Shown here in pieces: positions 47,668-56,787 of a DNA stretch of 64,000 nucleotides. The notes under the pieces were generated by a model. That model was not told where the DNA came from. It saw nothing but the letters and a program-made list of their open reading frames with translations, and searched no databases. The stretch lies in the NCBI RefSeq assembly GCF_003570705.1, contig NZ_QWVT01000024.1, forward strand, positions 186,001-250,000. The letters are read 5' to 3'. How positions within the stretch are numbered: the first letter of the stretch is position 1; each line of letters begins with the position of its first letter. The DNA is from Mesobacillus zeae (GTDB lineage: Bacteria; Bacillota; Bacilli; Bacillales; Cytobacillaceae). The position numbers were made by a program, and so were the translations under genes.

Positions 47668-49210
47668 TATTTATACGAATATCAATGAACTATACGACCG
47701 CCGGCGGGAAATCGAGAGGGGAGGCGGCGATGAACGGATTGAGAAGCAGCATGAAAAAGGAAAATTGACCGCCAGGGAAAGAATAGAACTTCTTGTTGAC
47801 CCTGGCTCATTCATTGAGCTTAACCCATTTATCGAACACCGCTGCACGGACTTTGGCCTTGAAAACCAGAAAGGTCCTGGCGACGGGGTAGTGACAGGCT
47901 ATGGGAAGGTTAACGGCCGCCCAATTTACCTGTTTTCGCAGGACTTCACCGTTTTCGGCGGTGCACTTGGGGAAAGCCATGCGAAAAAAATTGCGAATGT
48001 TATGGATCTTGCGGCAAAGAACCGCGCTCCTTTTATTGGCCTGAATGATTCAGGCGGCGCCCGGATCCAGGAGGGTGTTGAATCACTCGATGGATACGGC
48101 CAGATTTTCTACCGCAATTCCATCTATTCAGGGGTGATTCCTCAAATTTCGGTCATCATGGGACCTTGCGCAGGCGGTGCAGTCTATTCACCTGCCATTA
48201 CGGATTTCGTTTTCATGGTCGAAAAGACAAGCCAAATGTTCATAACCGGTCCTAAAGTAATCGAGACCGTTACGGGAGAAAAAATCTCTTCCGAAGATCT
48301 TGGAGGTGCCCGTGTACATAACGCAATCAGCGGCAACGCCCACTTCCGGGCAGAGTCGGAAGAAGAAACACTTGAGATGGTAAGGGCGCTCTTAAGCTAC
48401 CTACCGCAGAGTTATGAAGAAAAACCTCCGCGCGAAGAAGCTGATAGTGATGATGACTATCGCCCGGATCTTACCGATGTCGTTCCGTTTGATGCAGTCC
48501 GCCCGTATGATGTCAGAAAAGTGGTCGAACAGGTAGTGGATGAAGGAAGCTTCCTGGAAATCCAAAAGGATTTTGCCAAGAATCTCGTAATCGGTCTTGC
48601 CCGTGTGAAGGGAGAAGTTGTCGGACTCGTCTGCAACCAGCCGAAGTTCATGGCTGGCGGGCTTGATATCGACTCTTCCGATAAGGCAGCTAGATTTATC
48701 CGTTTTTGCGATTCTTTCAATATCCCAATCATTACCTTTGAAGATGTAACAGGATTTTTCCCGGGAATCAAGCAGGAGCACGGAGGTATCATCCGCCATG
48801 GAGCTAAAATCCTTTATGCTTATTCTGAAGCAACGGTGCCCAAGCTGACAGTAATTTTACGGAAGGCATACGGGGGAGCGTACGTTGCGCTGAACAGCAA
48901 GTCCATTGGGGCTGACCTTGTCTTCTCCTGGCCAAATGCGGAAATTGCCGTTATGGGGCCGCAGGGTGCCGCAAATATTATTTTTGCCAGAGAAATTCAG
49001 AACAGTGAGAACCCCGAGGCTACGAGGGAACAAAAAATCAACGAGTACCGCGAAAAATTCGCTAATCCATATGTAGCAGCAAGCAGGGGAATGGTGGATG
49101 ACGTCATTGACCCCCGCGAAACAAGGATTAAAATCATCCAAGCGCTTGAGATGCTCCGGACGAAAAAAGAGTCGCGTCCTGGAAAAAAACACGGCAATAT
49201 CCCGCTCTAG
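47660..49210 (+). CDS. yqjD: Acyl-CoA carboxyltransferase (propionyl/methylmalonyl-CoA), YqjD
   Basis: Carboxyltransferase beta-type subunit, 516 residues from ATG 47660 (GGGGGAGAAGAG upstream). Motifs: GKLTARERIELLVDPGSF, NDSGGARIQEGVESLDGYG, GPCAGGAVYSPAITDFVFM, GGAYVALNSKSIGAD. Together with the epimerase and MutAB the likely substrate is propionyl-CoA; methylmalonyl-CoA decarboxylation is an alternative. No biotin carboxylase or carrier gene is adjacent. Confidence 0.9.
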   Translation: MSDIYTNINELYDRRREIERGGGDERIEKQHEKGKLTARERIELLVDPGSFIELNPFIEHRCTDFGLENQKGPGDGVVTGYGKVNGRPIYLFSQDFTVFGGALGESHAKKIANVMDLAAKNRAPFIGLNDSGGARIQEGVESLDGYGQIFYRNSIYSGVIPQISVIMGPCAGGAVYSPAITDFVFMVEKTSQMFITGPKVIETVTGEKISSEDLGGARVHNAISGNAHFRAESEEETLEMVRALLSYLPQSYEEKPPREEADSDDDYRPDLTDVVPFDAVRPYDVRKVVEQVVDEGSFLEIQKDFAKNLVIGLARVKGEVVGLVCNQPKFMAGGLDIDSSDKAARFIRFCDSFNIPIITFEDVTGFFPGIKQEHGGIIRHGAKILYAYSEATVPKLTVILRKAYGGAYVALNSKSIGADLVFSWPNAEIAVMGPQGAANIIFAREIQNSENPEATREQKINEYREKFANPYVAASRGMVDDVIDPRETRIKIIQALEMLRTKKESRPGKKHGNIPL

Positions 49211-49284
49211 CTAAAAAGAATTTGAATGATGGGATAAACTGGCGGTATACTGAAAAAGCATCTACATAACCTGGAGGTTTTAAA

Positions 49285-50409
49285 ATGATCAATAATGAAC
49301 GTTTATTGAATGAGTTTCTTGAATTGGTCAAGATTGATTCGGAAACCAAATATGAAACTGAAATCGCCAAAGTGCTGAAACAGAAGTTTACCGACCTTGG
49401 AGTGGACGTATTCGAAGATGATACGACAGCTCAAACAGGACACGGGGCAGGCAACCTGATCTGCACGCTTAAAGGATCAGAAGAGGGAGTCGATACCATC
49501 TACTTTACTTCGCATATGGATACAGTCGTGCCTGCGCGCGGTGTCAATCCTTCGATCAAGGACGGGTATGTTGTGACGGACGGAACGACCATCCTTGGCG
49601 CGGATGACAAAACAGGCCTTGCCGTCATGCTTGAAACTGTGAGGGTGCTGAAGGAGCAAAATATCCCGCATGGCACAATCCAGTTCATCATCACTGTCGG
49701 GGAAGAATCAGGCCTTGTTGGTGCGAAGGTCCTTGAACCTTCCAAAGTTACGGCAAAATACGGCTATGCTCTCGACAGCGACGGCAAAGTTGGAAATATT
49801 ATTGTAGCAGCGCCTACACAGGCAAAGGTTTCGACCGTGATCTATGGAAAAACAGCTCATGCAGGCGTAGCGCCAGAAAAAGGCGTTTCAGCTATCACAA
49901 TTGCTGCTAAAGCAATCGCCAAAATGCCGCTTGGCCGGATTGATGAAGAAACAACAGCCAATATTGGACGATTCCAGGGTGGAACTCAAACAAATATTGT
50001 TTGTGATTATGTTGAGATTCTGGCAGAAGCTCGTTCCCTTGTTGGAGAAAAAATGGAAACCCAGGCGGCAAAGATGAAGGAAGCATTTGAAACTGTTGCC
50101 GAACAAATGGGCGGCCGTGCTGAAGTGGAAATCCAGGTCATGTACCCAGGTTTCAAATTTGGCGAAGGCGACCATGTCGTTGAAATTGCCCGCAAGGCAG
50201 CGGCTAAAATCGGGCGCAGCTGCGAGCTGCTGAACAGCGGTGGCGGCAGTGATGCCAATGTCATTGCAGGCTTTGGAATTCCGACTGTCAACCTTGCTGT
50301 CGGCTATGAGGATATCCACACAACAAATGAAAGAATGCCAATCGAAGAGCTTGAAAAGCTTGGAGAAATGGTTCTGGCAATTATTGAAGAAGTTGTGAAT
50401 TCGAAGTAA
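49285..50409 (+). CDS. yqjE: M20 family peptidase (PepT-like, YqjE)
   Basis: 374-residue tripeptidase-T-like metallopeptidase. Zinc-binding and catalytic residues lie in FTSHMDTVVPARG, GADDKTGLAV and VGEESGLVGA, with a dimerisation domain (about 180-280). The actual substrate is unknown. CTGGAGGTTTT precedes the ATG. Confidence 0.9.
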   Translation: MINNERLLNEFLELVKIDSETKYETEIAKVLKQKFTDLGVDVFEDDTTAQTGHGAGNLICTLKGSEEGVDTIYFTSHMDTVVPARGVNPSIKDGYVVTDGTTILGADDKTGLAVMLETVRVLKEQNIPHGTIQFIITVGEESGLVGAKVLEPSKVTAKYGYALDSDGKVGNIIVAAPTQAKVSTVIYGKTAHAGVAPEKGVSAITIAAKAIAKMPLGRIDEETTANIGRFQGGTQTNIVCDYVEILAEARSLVGEKMETQAAKMKEAFETVAEQMGGRAEVEIQVMYPGFKFGEGDHVVEIARKAAAKIGRSCELLNSGGGSDANVIAGFGIPTVNLAVGYEDIHTTNERMPIEELEKLGEMVLAIIEEVVNSK

Positions 50410-50418
50410 TTATCTTTT

Positions 50419-50448
50419 GGGAGCACCAATTTATGGTGCTCCCTTTGC
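50419..50448 (+). terminator. Terminator after yqjE
   Basis: GGGAGCACCA, ATTTA, TGGTGCTCCC then a T-rich tail. Confidence 0.85.
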
Positions 50449-50513
50449 TTTGTTTTTTGGTATATTGTTTGTAGAAGTTACCAAACTCTATTTTTAAAAG
50501 GATGTGCGCCACG

Positions 50514-50981
50514 ATGACGGATACAAACCAGGCTGTTGTTTTTCAGGCAGGGAGCGAGGAATACGCCCTTCCAATCCTAAGTGTTATTTCTATTGAAAAG
50601 CCGGAAGGAATCACAGCCGTACCCCATATGCCCCAATATCTGAAAGGAATTGCAAAAGTCAGGGATGAACTGATTCCTGTCATTGACTCTGAAATGGTGC
50701 TTTATGACCGGGCTGCTGATCTGGATGAGAAAACGCGGATGATTGTCATACATACAAAAGAAATTTCTGCTGGCATACTTGTAAAAGATGCCCGTGAAAT
50801 TCTTGAGATACCGCAGGAAAACTTGAAACAGCCTAGCCTCATTGCCTATCAAAAGAACCGGTACTTTTCTGGAGTTGCCAGTTTTGATAACCGGATGATC
50901 ATGATCATAGATCCTGAGCTTCTCATTGAGTCCCTTGAGGGAATGAGCGAAATTAAGGAATATGTAGAAAACGCCCGTTAA
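50514..50981 (+). CDS. Stand-alone CheW-domain protein
   Basis: 155 residues, essentially one CheW domain: VVFQAGSEEYALPILSVISIEKP, VPHMPQYLKGIAKVRDELIPVID, and VIHTKEISAGILVKDAREIL. CheW couples receptors to CheA. No other chemotaxis gene is nearby, so its partner is unknown. ATG 50514, spaced correctly from AAAGGATGTG, is preferred to the ATG at 50502. Confidence 0.88.
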   Translation: MTDTNQAVVFQAGSEEYALPILSVISIEKPEGITAVPHMPQYLKGIAKVRDELIPVIDSEMVLYDRAADLDEKTRMIVIHTKEISAGILVKDAREILEIPQENLKQPSLIAYQKNRYFSGVASFDNRMIMIIDPELLIESLEGMSEIKEYVENAR

Positions 50982-51020
50982 CGAGAAAACTAATTGACAC
51001 AAATTGTTCGATATTTCTCG

Positions 51021-51050
51021 ACTTTGTTCATATATGAGCAAAGTTTTTTT
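51021..51050 (+). terminator. Terminator after the CheW-like gene
   Basis: ACTTTG-TCATATATGA-CAAAGT hairpin followed by seven Ts. Confidence 0.8.
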
Positions 51051-51102
51051 CTGTAGTATTAAGATATACAATTACATTTATTTGAAAAAGGGTGGGATTA
51101 AT

Positions 51103-51765
51103 ATGGCAAAGCTGCTTTATATCACGGCCAATCCAAAAAAAGATGTCCGCCTGTCAAAAGGCGCGCAAATTGGGGAAGTTTTTCTTGAAGCATTTTTAGA
51201 AGAACAGCCCGACGTAGAAATTGAAAGAATGCACTTGTATGATATGGATATTCCTGAGATTGATATGGATCTCCTCTATGCACGGGCTAAGCTAAGTTTC
51301 ATGGGCTACACTTTTGACCAGCTGTCTGAAGGAGAACGTGAAAAGTATCAGGCCATGCATGCCCTGGCAGATCGCTTCATGGAAGCCGACTACTATGTTT
51401 TCGTCACACCAATCTGGAATCTTGGCGCACCTGCCATCCTGAAGGCTTTCATGGATAATATGTTCCTTGTCAACAAGACTTTCGAGGTGACAGAGGAAGG
51501 GCCGAGAGGATTGCTGACTGGACGGAAAGCTGTCCATATTCAGACACGTGGCGGTATTTATTCTACAGGACGGATGGTTGATTTCGAAATGGGTGACCAA
51601 TACGTCAGGAAAGCCCTGACTTTCCTTGGTATGGAAGTCAGGGACAGTATCATTGCTGAAGGAATGGACCATTTTCCGAAGATGGTGCCGGAAATCATGG
51701 CAAAGGCGAAAGAAGCTGCAGTTCAATCCGCAAAAGAAATGGCAAGAGGGACAATGCCAAATTAG
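51103..51765 (+). CDS. azoR: FMN-dependent NADH-azoreductase
   Basis: 220-residue flavodoxin-fold quinone/azo reductase. YITANPKKDVRLSKGAQIGEVF is the FMN phosphate-binding N-terminus, VTPIWNLGAPAILKAFMDN the flavin segment, and HIQTRGGIYS the family's GG loop. Such enzymes protect against quinones and electrophiles. ATG 51103 behind AAAGGGTGGG. Confidence 0.92.
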   Translation: MAKLLYITANPKKDVRLSKGAQIGEVFLEAFLEEQPDVEIERMHLYDMDIPEIDMDLLYARAKLSFMGYTFDQLSEGEREKYQAMHALADRFMEADYYVFVTPIWNLGAPAILKAFMDNMFLVNKTFEVTEEGPRGLLTGRKAVHIQTRGGIYSTGRMVDFEMGDQYVRKALTFLGMEVRDSIIAEGMDHFPKMVPEIMAKAKEAAVQSAKEMARGTMPN

Positions 51766-51791
51766 GTATCAAGTTTGTACAATTTTTTCAG

Positions 51792-51822
51792 ATGCCGCAG
51801 TCTTTTGACTGCGGTATTTTTA
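51792..51822 (+). terminator. Terminator after azoR
   Basis: GCCGCAGTC and GACTGCGGT form a hairpin followed by ATTTTTATT. Confidence 0.8.
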
Positions 51823-51884
51823 TTGATTCGTATATAAAAGAATTGGTTTTTACAAATAATGTCTAGTGGGGAGAATCAGGGATC

Positions 51885-51956
51885 ATTTTGGGAAGGGTGG
51901 AGCACATTTCGGGAAGAATCACTTTATTTCCCGAAAGAATGAGATTATTTCCTGAA
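51885..51956. repeat. Four degenerate ATTTYSSGAA motifs at 20-21 bp spacing
   Basis: ATTTTGGGAA (51885), ATTTCGGGAA (51906), ATTTCCCGAA (51926) and ATTTCCTGAA (51947). The second and third also form an inverted repeat TTTCGGGAA/TTCCCGAAA. Otherwise 51823-52168 holds no recognisable gene. Confidence 0.55.
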
Positions 51957-52168
51957 CTCATCCTTGCAATTTGTCTTAAAAACACGATCCATTTTCCCTC
52001 TAAATGCTAAAATTGGTCATCCAGCCTAATCATTTTTTGGGGAAACCGCCTTTTTTTCAGCGTAACTCGGCATGGATGGATCTAACCCTAGTCATTTTTA
52101 TAAAACCTCTCCACTAACATCCTTCCTCTACTTTTGCTAAAATAAAAGGGATGTAGGGGTGTGTTGGA

Positions 52169-53449
52169 ATGAATGGAATGTATCCTAAAAACGGTCGGGT
52201 TATTTTGCATGTGGATATGAACAGCTTTTACGCTTCGGTTGAGATGGCCTATGATTCTTCTCTCAAGGGGAAGCCTTTAGCGATTGCCGGCAATCCAGAA
52301 GAGCGGAAAGGAATCATTGTGACCTGCAGCTATGAAGCGAGGAAATATGGTGTTAAAACGACCATGCCTTTGTGGGAGGCAAGGAAGCTCTGCCCTGAGC
52401 TTATTATCAAAAGGCCTAACTTTGACCGGTATCGGGCGGCCTCAGCTGCTATGTTTGACATACTTCGTGAGTATTCAATCCTTGTCGAACCCGTCTCGAT
52501 CGATGAAGGCTATGTGGATATTACCGAGTGCGGGGAACTAGGGTCTCCAGCAGAGATTGCCGGAAGCATGCAAAAGCAGGTCCTTTACCAGCTTGACCTT
52601 CCATGCAGCATTGGAATTGCGCCAAATAAATTCCTTGCGAAAATGGCGTCCGACATGAAGAAGCCGATGGGAATTACCATCCTTAGAAAGCGCGATGTTC
52701 CCACTGTTCTTTGGCCGCTTCCTGTTGAGGAGATGCACGGTGTCGGCGCAAAAACGGCAGAAAAGCTCCAAACGATTTCCATTGCGACAATAGAAGATCT
52801 CGCGAAGGCGAATGAGATTCAAATTAAGAAGCTTCTTGGCATTAATGGGTTAAAGCTCAAAGAAAGAGCGAATGGGGAAGACCGAAGAAAAGTTGACCCC
52901 CATTCCATTTATGATTTCAAAAGTATTGGGAATTCCACTACATTGCCAAGGGATGTATCCAACCAGCACGAACTTTTTACAGTCCTTGAAAAATTGTCTG
53001 GGCAGGTGGAAGCCAGGATGAAGCGTAAACAGGTTGTCGCATCGTCCATCGCAATCACAATCCGCTATAAAGACAGGAAGACGATTACAAGGAACCGGAA
53101 ACTCATAAACCCTGCAGGCCGGAAAGAAGATATTCTTCTTGAGGCAAAGCAGCTTTTCCTGAAAAACTGGAACGGCAATTCTGTCAGGCTGCTGGGCATT
53201 ACGGCAACAGGGCTGGTGGAAGCGGATTCTGCCATCAAACAGCTTGACCTTTTTACGTATGAGAAGGATGCACGGAAGGAGCCGCTCTTTGATACGATGT
53301 CAAAGCTCAGGGATAAATACGGTAAAGGAATCATTGACTCTGCCGGCAAGGCGCTGAACAAGCGTGAAAACCGCACGAGTCCTGATCAGGATACTGGGTT
53401 CAACAAGGATTTTTTACGTGACCGAAAGCCTGAAAAAGGAAAAGAATAG
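52169..53449 (+). CDS. dinB: DNA polymerase IV (Y family)
   Basis: Translesion polymerase, 426 residues. Catalytic motifs VILHVDMNSFYASVE and EPVSIDEGYVD supply the acidic residues. The helix-hairpin-helix GVGAKTAEKL is present, and a QLDLF sliding-clamp-binding motif lies near residue 356. No LexA box is seen directly upstream. Equivalent to B. subtilis yqjH. Confidence 0.96.
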   Translation: MNGMYPKNGRVILHVDMNSFYASVEMAYDSSLKGKPLAIAGNPEERKGIIVTCSYEARKYGVKTTMPLWEARKLCPELIIKRPNFDRYRAASAAMFDILREYSILVEPVSIDEGYVDITECGELGSPAEIAGSMQKQVLYQLDLPCSIGIAPNKFLAKMASDMKKPMGITILRKRDVPTVLWPLPVEEMHGVGAKTAEKLQTISIATIEDLAKANEIQIKKLLGINGLKLKERANGEDRRKVDPHSIYDFKSIGNSTTLPRDVSNQHELFTVLEKLSGQVEARMKRKQVVASSIAITIRYKDRKTITRNRKLINPAGRKEDILLEAKQLFLKNWNGNSVRLLGITATGLVEADSAIKQLDLFTYEKDARKEPLFDTMSKLRDKYGKGIIDSAGKALNKRENRTSPDQDTGFNKDFLRDRKPEKGKE

Positions 53450-53561
53450 CAGCCTGCTTGTAGTGTTTGATTGGATTATTTGCAAGACAACCTGATTATT
53501 GCTAAATTAGAGTGTATTCCTTTATGACCATAAATGATTCAATAGAAGGGACGTATCGATT

Positions 53562-54971
53562 ATGAAAAAGCAACAGATTGGAGTCATCGGCCTGGCAGTA
53601 ATGGGAAAAAACCTGGCCTGGAATATGGAAAGCAAAGGGTATTCCGTTTCGGTATACAACCGTTCGCGCGAAAAGACGGATGAAATGCTGAGAGAATCAG
53701 AAGGTAAAAACATTTTCGGAACTTTTTCAGTGGAAGAGTTCGTCAACTCTCTTGAAGTGCCGCGCAAAATCATGTTGATGGTAAAAGCTGGCGGTCCAAC
53801 GGATGCAACGATTGAACAGCTAAAGCCGTACATTGAAAAAGGCGATATCCTGATCGACGGCGGGAACACTTTCTTTGCGGATACTCAAAGAAGAAACCGG
53901 GAACTAAGCGAGCTTGGCTTCCATTTTATCGGAACAGGCGTTTCCGGAGGCGAAGAAGGCGCTTTGAAAGGCCCATCTATTATGCCGGGCGGACAGAAAG
54001 AAGCCTATGAACTTGTCGCACCGATTTTCAAGGATATTTCTGCACAGGTTGATGGTGAACCTTGCACGACCTATATCGGACCGGATGGGGCAGGACATTA
54101 TGTGAAAATGGTACATAACGGGATTGAATACGGGGACATGCAGCTGATTTCTGAAGCTTACTTCCTCTTGAAAAATGTTCTTGGACTGAATGCAGAAGAA
54201 CTTCATAGTGTATTCGCCGACTGGAACAAAGGCGAGCTGGACAGCTATCTGATTGAAATCACTGCCGATATTTTCACAAAGATCGATGAAGAAACAGGCA
54301 AACCGCTTGTTGACCTTATCTTAGATACAGCGGGCCAGAAGGGCACCGGAAAGTGGACGAGCCAAAGCGCCCTTGACCTAGGGGTTCCGCTGCCGCTGAT
54401 CACAGAATCAGTTTTTGCCCGGTTTATCTCGGCTATGAAGGATGAGCGTATCCATGCGAGCAAGGTACTGAGGGGACCAGATGCACAGCCGTTCTCTGGC
54501 GACCGTGAAGCATTCATTGAATCGGTAAGAAAAGCTCTGTATATGAGCAAAATCTGTTCCTATGCGCAAGGATTTGCCCAGATGAGAGCAGCTTCCGAGG
54601 AATATGGCTGGGATCTGAAATACGGAGACATCGCGATGATTTTCCGCGGCGGCTGTATCATCAGGGCCCAATTCCTCCAAAAAATCAAAGAGGCTTATGA
54701 CAAAGAGGCTGGGCTGAAAAACCTGCTTCTTGACCCGTACTTCAAAGAAATCGTTGAGGGATATCAGTACGAGCTACGTGAAGTCGTATCCTCAGCAGTA
54801 CTAAACGGCATCGCCGTGCCATGCCTGGCATCAGCGCTAGCTTACTACGACAGCTACCGGACAGAAACGCTTCCTGCGAACCTCCTGCAGGCACAGCGGG
54901 ACTACTTTGGCGCCCATACGTACCAGCGTGTGGACAAGGAAGGCATTTTCCATACAGAGTGGATGAAATAA
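53562..54971 (+). CDS. gndA: 6-phosphogluconate dehydrogenase (NADP, decarboxylating)
   Basis: Oxidative pentose phosphate pathway. 469 residues, family length. The Rossmann motif [16 protein letters not shown], substrate-binding [29 protein letters not shown] and the C-terminal FHTEW are present. zwf lies 2.4 kb downstream on the opposite strand; accessory DNA has been inserted between them compared with B. subtilis. Confidence 0.97.
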   Translation: MKKQQIGVIGLAVMGKNLAWNMESKGYSVSVYNRSREKTDEMLRESEGKNIFGTFSVEEFVNSLEVPRKIMLMVKAGGPTDATIEQLKPYIEKGDILIDGGNTFFADTQRRNRELSELGFHFIGTGVSGGEEGALKGPSIMPGGQKEAYELVAPIFKDISAQVDGEPCTTYIGPDGAGHYVKMVHNGIEYGDMQLISEAYFLLKNVLGLNAEELHSVFADWNKGELDSYLIEITADIFTKIDEETGKPLVDLILDTAGQKGTGKWTSQSALDLGVPLPLITESVFARFISAMKDERIHASKVLRGPDAQPFSGDREAFIESVRKALYMSKICSYAQGFAQMRAASEEYGWDLKYGDIAMIFRGGCIIRAQFLQKIKEAYDKEAGLKNLLLDPYFKEIVEGYQYELREVVSSAVLNGIAVPCLASALAYYDSYRTETLPANLLQAQRDYFGAHTYQRVDKEGIFHTEWMK

Positions 54972-54980
54972 GAGCACAAG

Positions 54981-55014
54981 AAGCAGCGGGCGCATTTACG
55001 TCCGCTGCTTTTTT
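54981..55014 (+). terminator. Terminator of gndA
   Basis: AAGCAGCGG...CCGCTGCTT hairpin followed by six Ts. The group II intron fragment begins at the next base. Confidence 0.9.
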
Positions 55015-55291
55015 GTGTGCGCCCGGTATGGGTGCAGTCTATAGGGTGCAAGTCCCGAGCCGCGAAGGCAGTAGTAGCGGTTAGCTTAATGCAAGGGTGT
55101 CCATGGCGACGTGGAATCTGAAGGAAGCAAGCGGCAAACCTCCTGTCTGAGGAACACGAATTTCATATAAGGCTAGGGGTCAATGGATGAGTCTGCGCAA
55201 CAAGACAAAGTCCTTACTGCCAAAGGTGACGCAGAGTAAATGAAGCAGATGGATGGAGGGAAAGACTGCATCCTTACCCGGGGAGGTCTGG
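55015..55291 (+). mobile_element. Group II intron, 5' fragment without reverse transcriptase
   Basis: The segment starts GTGTGCGCCCGG and continues with domain I landmarks common to bacterial group II introns: GGGTGCAGTCTATAGGGTG, AAGTCCCGA, CAAGGGTGTCC, GGAATCTGAAGGAAGC, GGCTAGG...GGATGAGT, ACAAAGTCC, and GATGGATGGAGGGAAAGA...TTACCCGGGGAGGTCT. The last part normally lies just before the intron-encoded protein, but no LtrA-type reading frame and no domain V follow. The homology ends abruptly near 55291. Insertion right behind a terminator hairpin is the habit of class C group II introns. Confidence 0.85.
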
Positions 55292-55455
55292 CTGCTATAT
55301 TAATTGGATTTTTGATTAACGCAACTGTTTCATCAAATGGGGCTAGTTCGTTTAGTTTATTCCAATTCATTGGAGTGCCAATTGTATTTTGTCTATTAGG
55401 TCTAACAATTGGCTATCTTTCTTATCATAAAGTTGACCAAATTGATGTGGCTTAA
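55292..55455 (+). pseudogene. Membrane-protein fragment fused to the intron remnant
   Basis: About 54 codons encode two hydrophobic segments (AAILIGFLINATVSS and FQFIGVPIVFCLLGLTIGYLSY) and end at 55455. The only upstream start (ATG 55240) lies inside the intron RNA sequence, so the original 5' end is missing or the frame is accidental. No family recognised. Confidence 0.4.
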
Positions 55456-55578
55456 TAAAGATAGCGTAAACTAATAATCAGATTCTGATCGTGGATTTAC
55501 TTTTTGTTGCCGCTGTTTTCTGAAACCATTTGACGGATCAATCGTATATAAACCATAGTGAAAAGAGGGGGGAATACG

Positions 55579-55785
55579 ATGAAGGAAAAAGGCTGCATGA
55601 AATGTGGAAGCACGGATGCGGGACAAAAAGAGGTAGCTATGACTGGTACCGGTTTATCGAAATTATTTGATGTCCAAACCAACCAGTTCATTGTAGTGTA
55701 CTGTAAGGACTGTGGTTATTCAGAGTTTTATAACAAGCAAGCTTCCAAGGCTTCCAACATCCTGGACTTATTCTTTGGTGGTTGA
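55579..55785 (+). CDS. Small zinc-ribbon protein
   Basis: 68 residues with CMKCGS near the start and YCKDCGYSEFY in the second half, a two-knuckle zinc ribbon of the nucleic-acid-binding type. GAGGGGGGAA precedes the ATG at 55579. Function unknown; similar small proteins are common in Bacilli. Confidence 0.75.
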   Translation: MKEKGCMKCGSTDAGQKEVAMTGTGLSKLFDVQTNQFIVVYCKDCGYSEFYNKQASKASNILDLFFGG

Positions 55786-55867
55786 TGTACATAAAGGGAA
55801 AACTGCTGTGTTATTATTAAAAGATTATATTTCAATCTTTGATAATAGAGAAAAGGTCGTTTACTTA

Positions 55868-55909
55868 GGATAGATAAAGCAATTAATTTCTGCTTTGTCT
55901 ATCCTTTTA
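55868..55909 (+). terminator. Terminator after the zinc-ribbon gene
   Basis: GGATAGATAAAGCA and TGCTTTGTCTATCC (one G-U pair) with a TTTTAT tail. Confidence 0.75.
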
Positions 55910-55964
55910 TGTTGTTCAATATAGGGCTGTCTTACCGTTTTTCTAAAACGGATTTTGGGCTGTT

Positions 55965-56387
55965 TTAATACAGTTTCTTTTTTAAATAGTACTGTTGATT
56001 TTCTTGATTGGGATGACCTTCTACTATACCAACTACTTTATATCCGTTCTTTTTATAAAAATCTGGAGCCTGGAAGCTAAATGTATCCAATTGAATTAGT
56101 TTGCAGTAATTGTCTTTCGCGATTTTCTCTATATTCTCTAATAATTCTTTCCCGTACCCTTTACCCCTGAGTGATTCATCAACCCAAAAGAAATCAATAT
56201 GTAAGCTATGCCAAAAAATTGTTCCTGTTATGCCTCCTAAAATCTTTTCGTCTTCGTTTCTAAGGATAAAGCTAATATTTTTGACAGGATGTTTTACATC
56301 ATCAGGTAATTTAGAGAGATTATGTTCAATTACTTTTTTTCGAATATAGTCACTATCTTCTTGATTCCATTGTTGTGTTATTTTCAT
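55965..56387 (-). CDS. GNAT family N-acetyltransferase
   Basis: 140 residues with the acetyl-CoA loop [18 protein letters not shown] and the C-terminal [12 protein letters not shown] strand of GNAT proteins. Substrate unknown. It is clearly more AT-rich than gndA and zwf on either side, and lies in the accessory patch, so it was probably acquired. GGCGGAGAAAT precedes the ATG. Confidence 0.85.
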   Translation of the reverse strand: MKITQQWNQEDSDYIRKKVIEHNLSKLPDDVKHPVKNISFILRNEDEKILGGITGTIFWHSLHIDFFWVDESLRGKGYGKELLENIEKIAKDNYCKLIQLDTFSFQAPDFYKKNGYKVVGIVEGHPNQENQQYYLKKKLY

Positions 56388-56724
56388 ATTTCTCCGCCCT
56401 GTTTCCTTTCGTTATACAATATTTTTATAATCTTTTCTTAATAAACCATAATACCCAATATTCTCGTCAGCATCTGACTTTATCAAGTCATGTTTGAGTG
56501 TTCTTTTATGAATAAAGTCCAATTTTTGCAGAACCTTTATGAATGGAGGGTTTTTGGCAAGACGGGAGTCTTTATATTATTTAATTCCGGGTCATAGAAG
56601 CCGACTTAATTAGGCTTTGCAGCTTCTTCGGCAACTAGCTGTTTATCTATAAAATGAATATTACATGATGGCGAATATTCTGTAAATGGTTGTGGCGAAT
56701 TAGGTGATTTTAGGGAATACATAA
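56388..56724. other. Intergenic stretch without recognised gene
   Basis: AT-rich sequence upstream of the GNAT gene. No credible coding frame, RNA or repeat was recognised. Confidence 0.5.
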
Positions 56725-56767
56725 CAAAAAGGTCTGCCGCTATAAAGTCAGCGGCAGACCTTTTTAT
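56725..56767. terminator. Terminator of the zwf-cyclase transcript
   Basis: AAAAAGGTCTGCCGCT and AGCGGCAGACCTTTTT: a perfect 16-bp stem with flanking A and T runs, usable on both strands and placed just after the leftward cyclase gene. Confidence 0.88.
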
Positions 56768-56787
56768 TGTGCAATTTTGTATATCCG

